Origin: AG2 sp036493735
GTDB lineage: Bacteria; Gemmatimonadota; Gemmatimonadetes; Gemmatimonadales; Gemmatimonadaceae
DNA: 64,000 nucleotides
Direction of reading: 5' to 3'
Assembly: GCA_036493735.1 (NCBI GenBank)
Contig: DASXPH010000142.1
Span: forward strand, 1 to 64,000
Part shown: positions 58,030 to 64,000 of the stretch, in pieces
Layout of the letters: each line of letters begins with the position of its first letter
Position numbering within the stretch: the stretch's first letter is position 1
Made by a program: the position numbers and the translations under genes
The notes under the pieces: model-generated
What the model saw: only the letters and a program-made list of their open reading frames with translations
Told to the model about the DNA's origin: nothing
Database searches by the model: none

Positions 58030-59085
58030 ATGCGTGAGAGTTTACTCATCACTATCCTATTCCTGCTGCCGGCAACGGCGGCTGCGCAGTGGACGCCTGC
58101 ATCATCGGGGAGCGACGCCGAGTTTCGCGGACTGAGCACGGCCGGCCCCAGCGTCGTCTGGGTAAGTGGCACGCGCGGACGATACGCGCGCAGCATCGAT
58201 GCCGGCCGGAGCTGGAAGGTGGACAGCGTCGCCGGTGGGTCCGCGCTGGACTTCCGCGCCGTTCAAGCGCTCGACGCGCGGCGCGCGTGGCTGATGAGCT
58301 CCGGGGATGCCGACAAGGGACAGGCGCGGATCTATCGCACGACTGACGCCGGCGCGCACTGGACACTCGTTTACACCACGCAGCAGAAGGGTGTCTTCCT
58401 CGACGCAATCGCCTTCTGGGACGCGCAGCACGGCATCGCGATGAGCGATCCCGTGGACGGCCGCTTCTTCTTGCTGACGACGAATGACGGCGGAGGCAGC
58501 TGGACGCGCATTCCGCCCGAGCACCTGCCGGCGGCGCTGCCGGGCGAGGCGGCCTTCGCGGCAAGCGGAACGTGCCTAACGCTTGCGGGGGACAACGACG
58601 TCTGGATCGGGACTGGCGGCGCCTCGACCGCGCGCGTCTACCATTCCCCCGACCGCGGCCGCACGTGGACCGTCGCCGAGACGCCGATCCACGCCGGCAG
58701 CGCGTCGTCGGGCATATTCTCCGTCGCCTTTCGTGATGGCCGGCGCGGTGTTGCCGTGGGCGGCGACTATCAGATGGTGCGCGGCGGCCTGCCCAACGTC
58801 GCGCTGACGGACGACGGCGGCCACACGTGGCGGACCGCGAAGGGCCCGCTCCCAATCGGCTATCTCTCGAGCGTCACGTTCGTCCCCGGCAGCTCGAGCC
58901 TCGTCGCGGTCGGGCTGGCAGGAACTGCCTTCTCTCCGGACGGCGGTGAGACGTGGCGGATGGTGGACAGCCTTCCCTATAACTCGGTGAAGTTCGCGAG
59001 TCCGAATGCGGGATGGGCGGCTGGACCCAAGGGGCACATTGCCTGGTGGAGTGGACTGGTGGGGTTAAGGATTACTAAACGTTGA
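58030..59085 (+). CDS. Ycf48/BNR-repeat beta-propeller secreted protein
   Basis: The ATG at 58030 follows CGGAGC with good spacing and opens a signal peptide (MRESLLITILFLLPATAAAQ). The 351-residue mature propeller has BNR/Asp-box repeats: YARSIDAGRSWKVDS, IYRTTDAGAHWTLVY, LLTTNDGGGSWTRIP, VYHSPDRGRTWTVAE, NVALTDDGGHTWRTA and AFSPDGGETWRMV, in all six S/T-x-D-x-G-x-x-W turns. Proteins of this type are often labelled photosystem II stability factor-like, but no photosynthesis is implied. They are structural or enzyme-like sialidase relatives. Its 3' end overlaps the minus-strand gene by 11 bases. Confidence 0.88.
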   Translation: MRESLLITILFLLPATAAAQWTPASSGSDAEFRGLSTAGPSVVWVSGTRGRYARSIDAGRSWKVDSVAGGSALDFRAVQALDARRAWLMSSGDADKGQARIYRTTDAGAHWTLVYTTQQKGVFLDAIAFWDAQHGIAMSDPVDGRFFLLTTNDGGGSWTRIPPEHLPAALPGEAAFAASGTCLTLAGDNDVWIGTGGASTARVYHSPDRGRTWTVAETPIHAGSASSGIFSVAFRDGRRGVAVGGDYQMVRGGLPNVALTDDGGHTWRTAKGPLPIGYLSSVTFVPGSSSLVAVGLAGTAFSPDGGETWRMVDSLPYNSVKFASPNAGWAAGPKGHIAWWSGLVGLRITKR

Positions 59086-59443
59086 GTCCCCTCACAACCA
59101 TCCAGATCACAACGGTGGCGGCCACGCCGGCGAGTATCGACTGCCACCATACGGTGAATGCCTGGCGCTTCGCCTGACGTTTCTCCTCCGGTGTCATCTC
59201 GCCGGGCGGTTCGCGCTCGCCGAGCGCGGCCAGCACCACTCACGTCCGTTCGTGCGCCTGAAAGTAGCCTAACGCGGCCATCGTGAATGGCACGGCCAGG
59301 AGTGCGTACCAGTCCTGTCGCGCGTGCATGATGATGAGCCCAATGGCTGCGGCAAGGGCGATGGCGAACCATGCGACGCCTCCGACGAGCCGCCGGCGGC
59401 GGCCGCGAGCGTCGATGTTCTGCACACGTGATTCGTTAGGCAC
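59075..59443 (-). pseudogene. Membrane protein gene with in-frame TGA stop
   Basis: A GTG at 59443, four bases after the stop of the O-antigen ligase gene, opens a frame that reads two membrane helices (LVGGVAWFAIALAAAIGLII and YALLAVPFTMAALGYFQA) to an in-frame TGA at 59242-59240. The same frame then continues VVLAALGEREPPGEMTPEEK... through a third helix (WWQSILAGVAATVVIWMVV) to a TAG at 59075. The downstream part has normal coding character, so one gene of 122 residues has probably been interrupted by a single-base change (CGA or TGG to TGA). Two separate small genes or a readthrough stop are the alternatives. The second part could restart at GTG 59236 or ATG 59197. Confidence 0.6.
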
Positions 59444-59446
59444 CGT

Positions 59447-61096
59447 CTAGCCTCTCCCCTGCCGCTTCGGTCGCGGCGACGATTCGCCACACTCCGCCAG
59501 CACCTGGCGCGGCGTAGCAGCCATGGGGTACAAATCCCGCGCCGAGCGGGCGGCGGCGCGGGCGCGGTCGCAGCGCCCGTTGTTGAGATAGCTCTCGGCC
59601 AGCCTCAGGTGGATCCGATAGCTGCCTGGGTCGAACAGGGAGGCGCGCTCGAGTGCTGATTGACGCGAGCTCGCCGTCACCGTTGCCATCGCCGCGATCT
59701 GGAGCGCGCTGCGGCCAATGGCAATCACGCCGAGCGCGAACACCACGACTGGCGCCCACTGTCGCACGCCGGTCGTCAACGACAGCCGCGATGCGGACGC
59801 CGCCACGGGCTCGGCGTAGACGCCGAGAAGGACCCACACGAAGAGCGTTGGCGGGGCGAGCAGGAGCACCGCGTCAAACGCGCCGACGACGAGCGTCACG
59901 ATCACCGTCGACGCGAGTGCGAACGCGCCCAGCACGGACTCGCTTCCGCGCGCAACGCGTGCATGCCAGACAGCGAGTGCGAGAAACGCGACGAAGGTCA
60001 ACGCGAGTAGTGCCGTGGCCAGCGCGCCGCGCTCGGCGGCAAAAGCGACCCAATCACTGCTCGGCCAGGGATTCGACGTCATTCCATCGTCCGCGCTCGA
60101 GATCGACGCATCGTTGCGCGACGCATAACGAGGATACGCGACGGACCAGTTGCCCGGACCCACGCCGAGGAGTGGATGGGAGACGGTCATGCGCAGCGAG
60201 TTCGTGTACTGCACGAGTCGCCCGCGGCCGCTTCCTTCCTGATAGTTCACCATCCCGCGCACCGACTCGAGATAGGGCGAGTCGCTCTTCCACTCCAGGG
60301 TGTTCGGCAACGCTAGCGCGAGCACCGCGCCGATGATTGTCACGACGGCGAGCACGACGAATCGGCGCGACGTCTCGCGGCCGCTCCATCGATCGCGAGA
60401 GAGCCAGGCGGCAATCGCCACCGGGACGCCCGCCGCGAGCAACGCCAGCCATGCGGCGCGGCTGCGTGACAGGACCTCGGCGGCGGCGATGATGCCGAGC
60501 AGAATAGAGGCGTAGAAGGTCCCGATGGCCCGGCGCGTCGTCAGGCCGCAGTAGACGACAGTCGGCGCAACGATCGCACCCAGGTGCGCCATGAAGTTGC
60601 GATTGCCGAAGGTGCCCCCCGGCGAACGGTTGAGGCTGAAGTATTCGGTCGTGACGCCATACGCCTGCAACAGCGACGTCACCGCGCCAACCGCGCCGGC
60701 GGTGGCGAGCATCCAGAGCAGCGGGCGACCGAGACCGTCGCGTCGCAGGACGCGGCCAACCCAGAAGAGCGCCGCACCCGAAAACGAGATCGCGAGAGCG
60801 CGCGTCGACAACCATCTATTCTCGGCGAGTACGGCAGAGACGGTACTGACCGCGAGATAGGCGATGAGCAACCAGTCGACGCGAGCGAGCGAGAGGCGGC
60901 CGCGCGGGATGAGACAGCACAGCGCCGCACCGGCCGCGGCAATGTACAGGGCGAGCTCCTTGGGAACGAAGTAGCGATCGAGGTCGAACGCCTTGAAGGG
61001 CAGCGCGGCGAGCACGACGGCGAGCGCGCCCGCCTGCACCAGGAGCAGCGCCACGCGGTCGGCGCGTGGAGGCGAGATAGAGGAGTTCGGCGGCAT
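59447..61096 (-). CDS. O-antigen ligase-like (Wzy_C) membrane protein with C-terminal repeats
   Basis: A 549-residue polytopic membrane protein. About ten helices lead into the ligase/polymerase loop with SHPLLGVGPGNWSVAYPRYA, the GxGxxNF/W-type motif of O-antigen ligase (Wzy_C) proteins. The long periplasmic loop LEWKSDSPYLESVRGMVNYQ lies before it. After the last helices, residues about 470-549 form a helical repeat (ALERASLFDPGSYRIHLRLA and RAAARSARDLYPMAATPRQV) of TPR type. The enzyme class joins or polymerises sugar chains on the outer face of the inner membrane. The acceptor is unknown, and no glycosyltransferase genes are adjacent. A small interrupted gene follows directly. Confidence 0.88.
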   Translation of the reverse strand: MPPNSSISPPRADRVALLLVQAGALAVVLAALPFKAFDLDRYFVPKELALYIAAAGAALCCLIPRGRLSLARVDWLLIAYLAVSTVSAVLAENRWLSTRALAISFSGAALFWVGRVLRRDGLGRPLLWMLATAGAVGAVTSLLQAYGVTTEYFSLNRSPGGTFGNRNFMAHLGAIVAPTVVYCGLTTRRAIGTFYASILLGIIAAAEVLSRSRAAWLALLAAGVPVAIAAWLSRDRWSGRETSRRFVVLAVVTIIGAVLALALPNTLEWKSDSPYLESVRGMVNYQEGSGRGRLVQYTNSLRMTVSHPLLGVGPGNWSVAYPRYASRNDASISSADDGMTSNPWPSSDWVAFAAERGALATALLALTFVAFLALAVWHARVARGSESVLGAFALASTVIVTLVVGAFDAVLLLAPPTLFVWVLLGVYAEPVAASASRLSLTTGVRQWAPVVVFALGVIAIGRSALQIAAMATVTASSRQSALERASLFDPGSYRIHLRLAESYLNNGRCDRARAAARSARDLYPMAATPRQVLAECGESSPRPKRQGRG

Positions 61097-61208
61097 GCAG
61101 GTGGAGAAACAAAGACATGCCAGTGAAAGGCGCCAGCTTTTCGAGCAGGGTTCTTGGTGGCGGCGCCTGCCCAGCCGAGAGCGGTCGGCGCCTCAGCTGG
61201 GCTGGGGT

Positions 61209-61580
61209 TCAGACCGCTGTCTGGGCTGCCTCCCCCCTCGTCCGTTCGTATGCGTCCCGAACCGCGTCGTGGACCTCGGCCCAGGAGCAATTCGATTCGC
61301 CCCGAGCCTGCTCCCACCCCCGCTCCAGATCCTGATCGATCTCCTCGTCCCAAGCGCGACCACCGTACGTGAACGCTGCTTCGTGGCCGTACTTGTAGGC
61401 TGGCTGGTAGTACTCGTAGGCACGGTCGGCCTGGGTGTACGGTTTTCCGCCGTAGTTGTCTCGCCAGTAGAGATCCTGGTCGCCCCAGTTGACCGTGCGT
61501 ACGCGTCCGGTGGTGCCCGCGTCGACGCCGGGATTGCCCGCGGCTATGTCGGCCGCGCTGCGCTTGTCGAAGTCAGCCAT
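61209..61580 (-). CDS. Small conserved acidic protein, likely stress-related
   Basis: A 123-residue soluble product. The ATG at 61580 follows CGGAGCGATGAC, a convincing ribosome site. Its middle has the aromatic run NWGDQDLYWRDNYGGKPYTQ then ADRAYEYYQPAYKYGHEAAF, which I associate with a family of short bacterial proteins linked to general stress genes; the family role is unknown. The C-terminal half is a charged helix (DEEIDQDLERGWEQARGES and EVHDAVRDAYERTRG). It has no signal peptide or membrane segment. It lies alone between the ligase-like and DUF411 genes. Confidence 0.75.
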   Translation of the reverse strand: MADFDKRSAADIAAGNPGVDAGTTGRVRTVNWGDQDLYWRDNYGGKPYTQADRAYEYYQPAYKYGHEAAFTYGGRAWDEEIDQDLERGWEQARGESNCSWAEVHDAVRDAYERTRGEAAQTAV

Positions 61581-61686
61581 GTCATCGCTCCGTGGATTGC
61601 TCTGGCTGGCGTCGGTGCAAAGCCCGAGCCTGTCGCGGTCTCGACGGGAACCTATCTTTCCCCCTCCCCTTCTCTTCGTACCGTAT

Positions 61687-62148
61687 ATGAATCGTCGCGA
61701 TTGGCTTCAGCTCACCGTCGGCGGCGTGGCCAGCACGCTGCTGACAAGCCGCGCTTTCGCCGCGCCGCACGCGACGCACCTCACGGTGTACAAAAGTGCC
61801 ACCTGTGGCTGCTGCGCGAACTGGGTGGACTACATGAAGCGAAGTGGCTTCGAGGTCGACGCACACGACGTCGGCGACGACATGCTGAACCAGGTGAAGG
61901 CGACGGCCGGCGTTCCGGCTGCCCTTCGTAGCTGTCACGTCGCGCTCGCCGGGGGCTACGCCTTCGAGGGGCATGTACCGGCTGATCTCGTGAAGAAGGT
62001 GCTCGCCGAGAAGCCGAAAGCGCTCGGCCTCGCCGTGCCGGGCATGCCCGCGGGCTCGCCAGGGATGGAGATGGGTGGCCGGAAGGATCCCTACGACGTC
62101 ATGGCCTTCGACCGATCTGGGAAGAGTTGGGTCTTCGCGAAGAGATGA
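61687..62148 (+). CDS. DUF411 metal-binding protein with Tat-like leader
   Basis: A 153-residue product. The leader MNRRDWLQLTVGGVASTLLT has the RR pair and hydrophobic core of a Tat or Sec signal. The domain begins with HLTVYKSATCGCCANWVDYM, in which CGCC is the metal-binding loop of DUF411, followed by DAHDVGDDMLNQVKATAGVP and CHVALAGGYAFEGHVPADLV, the family core. The C-terminus has a methionine-rich AVPGMPAGSPGMEMGG stretch. DUF411 proteins are periplasmic and often occur with copper-handling genes, so copper binding is likely (inference). I chose the ATG at 61687; the frame extends upstream but without a leader. Confidence 0.88.
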   Translation: MNRRDWLQLTVGGVASTLLTSRAFAAPHATHLTVYKSATCGCCANWVDYMKRSGFEVDAHDVGDDMLNQVKATAGVPAALRSCHVALAGGYAFEGHVPADLVKKVLAEKPKALGLAVPGMPAGSPGMEMGGRKDPYDVMAFDRSGKSWVFAKR

Positions 62149-62342
62149 GAAAGGCGGGCCGAAGAGAGCGTTAGACAGGGCGCGATCTTCCCATCCTCCC
62201 CGGGGTATCTGGTTTACACAACCTTATCAGGCGCGCCGTTTGCTGCGGTCGCGTTCGATGCTTGCTTTCGCCCGTGCCTGTCGCGCACCACCGGCGGCAC
62301 GCACGGACTTGTTATTTAGTACTCACTCAACACGTACCTTCA

Positions 62343-64000
62343 ATGCCATTTCTGTCACGAGCTCACGTCGCGGGCGCGCTGATCACCGCGGTCATCGCGG
62401 CCACGTCGGCGAGGGCGCAGGCCGCGTCCGGCACACGCGCCGCGCCGCCGCGGCCCTCTTTCGATAGCACCGGCGTCGGCGACACTTCGATGTTCGCGCC
62501 GCTCAACCTGCCGCCTGGAAACACGTACCGGAGCGGCTCCGGCGCGCCCGGTCCCAAGTACTGGCAGCAGCGGGCCGACTACGACCTCAAAGCCACCCTC
62601 GACACCGCCACGAAATCGCTGCGTGGCGAGATGACGATCCGCTACACGAACAACTCGCCGGACACTCTTCATTTCTTGTGGTTCCAGGTCGAGCAGAACG
62701 CCTTTAAAGCCAACTCGCTGAATTCGTACGTCTTTCCTGCCGAATCACGTTTTGGCGCGCGCAACTTCGAGGGCGGCGACGTCATCGATCGATTCGAAGA
62801 AGTGACGGCAGGCGGCAAGGGTGCGGCTCGCGCGCTGAAGCTGCGCAACGAAGGCACGGTCATGAAGGCGGATCTGGCCGAGGCCCTCGCGCCGGGAGCC
62901 ACGGCGACGATCACTGCCGTGTGGCATTTCAATATCCCCGAACATGGCGCTGACCGCATGGGACGGGACGGCGCGCTGTACGAGCTCGCGCAGTGGTATC
63001 CGCGCGTGAACGTCTACGACGACGTGCGCGGCTGGAACACGGAGCCGTACCTCGGCCAGGGCGAGTTCTATCTCGAATATGGCAACTTCAACCTCGAAGT
63101 GACCGTTCCCGCCGGCTACATCGTGGCGGCGACGGGCACGCTCCAGAATCCGCACGACGTGCTCACGCCGGCAGAAATCTCCCGTCTTGCGCAGGCGTCG
63201 AAATCGGAGACGCCGGTGCACATCGTCACCCAGCAGGACCTAACGAGTGGCTCGGCGCGTTCGCGGAAGACCGGCACGATGACGTGGCACTTCACGGCGA
63301 AGAACGTGCGTGACGTGGTGTTCGCGGCGTCGCCGGATTATTTGTGGGATGCGTCGAGCTACAAAGGATCGCTGGCTCAGGCCTTCTATCGGCCGAGCGC
63401 CGTCGATCCATGGAAGGACGCGGCGGACATGTCGCGCATGTCGATCCAGGAGTACTCGGAACGCTGGTTCCCGTATCCCTATCCGCAGATCACCGCGGTC
63501 GAAGGCCCCATCAGCGGCATGGAATACCCGATGGTCGCGATGGAGGCGAAGAGCTCCGACAAGTACGACCTGTACAACGTCGTGACGCACGAGATCGGAC
63601 ACATGTGGTTCCCGATGATCGTCGGCTCCAACGAGCGCATGCACATGTGGCAAGACGAGGGTTTCAACACCTTCATCAATACCTTCTCCGAAGCGCGCCG
63701 ATATCCCGAGAAGGGCGATCAGATGGCGCGGGCCGGGCAGGAGCGCGATCTCGTGACACAGTACATGCAGCACAACGTGGACGAGCCGCTGGAGATCAAC
63801 CCCGACCGCATCAACCCGCAGTTGTTGGGCGAGAATGCGTACGTGAAGACGAGCGTCGCACTGCAGCAGCTGCGACAAGAAATTCTTGGCCCCGAGGCGT
63901 TCGACGACGCGTTCAGAACTTATGTCCAGCGCTGGGCGTTCAGGCATCCGACGCCAGTGGACTTCTTCCGCACGATGGAAGACGTGAGTGGGAGACGGCT
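62343..64000 (+). CDS. M1-family-like aminopeptidase, 3' end beyond the window
   Basis: The frame starts at ATG 62343 and is still open at the last base (552 codons visible). A signal peptide (MPFLSRAHVAGALITAVIAA) precedes the gluzincin fold: an N-terminal saddle domain with DYDLKATLDTATKSLRGEMT and IRYTNNSPDTLHFLWFQVEQ, then the catalytic part with GISGMEYPMVAMEAK (the GxMEN-like substrate loop, here GMEYP), YNVVTHEIGHMWFPMIVGSN (HEIGH) and the third zinc ligand in MWQDEGFNTFINTF. It removes N-terminal residues from peptides in the periplasm. The GMEYP variant marks the large secreted M1 subgroup. The C-terminus cannot be judged. Confidence 0.92.
   Translation, partial: MPFLSRAHVAGALITAVIAATSARAQAASGTRAAPPRPSFDSTGVGDTSMFAPLNLPPGNTYRSGSGAPGPKYWQQRADYDLKATLDTATKSLRGEMTIRYTNNSPDTLHFLWFQVEQNAFKANSLNSYVFPAESRFGARNFEGGDVIDRFEEVTAGGKGAARALKLRNEGTVMKADLAEALAPGATATITAVWHFNIPEHGADRMGRDGALYELAQWYPRVNVYDDVRGWNTEPYLGQGEFYLEYGNFNLEVTVPAGYIVAATGTLQNPHDVLTPAEISRLAQASKSETPVHIVTQQDLTSGSARSRKTGTMTWHFTAKNVRDVVFAASPDYLWDASSYKGSLAQAFYRPSAVDPWKDAADMSRMSIQEYSERWFPYPYPQITAVEGPISGMEYPMVAMEAKSSDKYDLYNVVTHEIGHMWFPMIVGSNERMHMWQDEGFNTFINTFSEARRYPEKGDQMARAGQERDLVTQYMQHNVDEPLEINPDRINPQLLGENAYVKTSVALQQLRQEILGPEAFDDAFRTYVQRWAFRHPTPVDFFRTMEDVSGRR

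Noticed and set aside
58030..59085. Ycf48-like protein as evidence of a photosynthesis gene cluster
   Set aside because: The BNR-type propeller is widespread in non-phototrophs and no photosynthesis gene is in the window.
59240..59242. In-frame TGA considered as a selenocysteine codon
   Set aside because: It lies in a short charged loop between membrane helices without redox motif, and I see no SECIS-like hairpin right after it.

Overview
The window is a GC-rich (about two-thirds G+C) chromosomal segment with no tRNA, rRNA, phage, insertion sequence or CRISPR array that I can see. Its gene content points to a Gemmatimonadota bacterium or close relative. It has a PadR regulator paired with an orphan duplicated FtsX/MacB-type permease, a SusC/SusD-type outer-membrane pair, two DUF5916 outer-membrane barrel proteins, many small lipoproteins with carboxypeptidase-like domains, and many GTG starts. 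An octamer, GCCTAACG, is scattered through the genes on both strands. The assignment rests on gene content and style, not on a marker gene.

Layout. 0-5 kb: small secreted or lipoproteins and a gamma-glutamylcyclotransferase-like protein. 5.2-13.4 kb: PadR/permease operon with a recognisable promoter-operator, then the SusC/SusD pair. 13.4-30 kb: envelope proteins (DUF5916 x2, LVIVD, DUF305, an M8-like metallopeptidase lipoprotein, a TonB-C-like lipoprotein), a REC-histidine kinase and a tyrosine-phosphatase-like protein. 30-37 kb: ArsR/SRPBCC pair with a perfect operator, peptidase E-like, PQQ-propeller and gamma-glutamyltransferase genes. 37-39.3 kb: an aromatic amino acid operon (DAHP synthase, chorismate mutase). 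It is preceded by a 29-residue leader peptide with six Tyr codons and an intrinsic terminator, which looks like a tyrosine attenuator. 39.3-45.2 kb: a complete tripartite RND efflux operon joined by 4-base overlaps. 45.6-47.6 kb: a coupled polytopic membrane protein and VWA lipoprotein of unknown function. 47.7-53.8 kb: amidase, TPR/HExxH protein, and pantothenate genes panB-panC plus a DUF2520 protein that may supply ketopantoate reductase. 53.9-64 kb: a TonB-plug protein without a barrel, PAP2 phosphatase, threonine dehydratase-like enzyme, Ycf48-like protein, O-antigen ligase-like protein followed by a gene with an in-frame stop, a DUF411 protein and an M1-type aminopeptidase cut by the window end.

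Three signals stand out beyond the genes. (1) The Tyr-rich leader and terminator in front of aroF. (2) The roughly ten-fold over-represented octamer GCCTAACG/CGTTAGGC, whose TTA leucine codons look foreign in this GC-rich sequence. (3) An interspersed repeat (AGCAGATCCCTCG...GGGATGAC). It forms inverted pairs or hairpins between convergent genes, and in two places it appears to have been taken into coding sequence to form a lipoprotein signal peptide.
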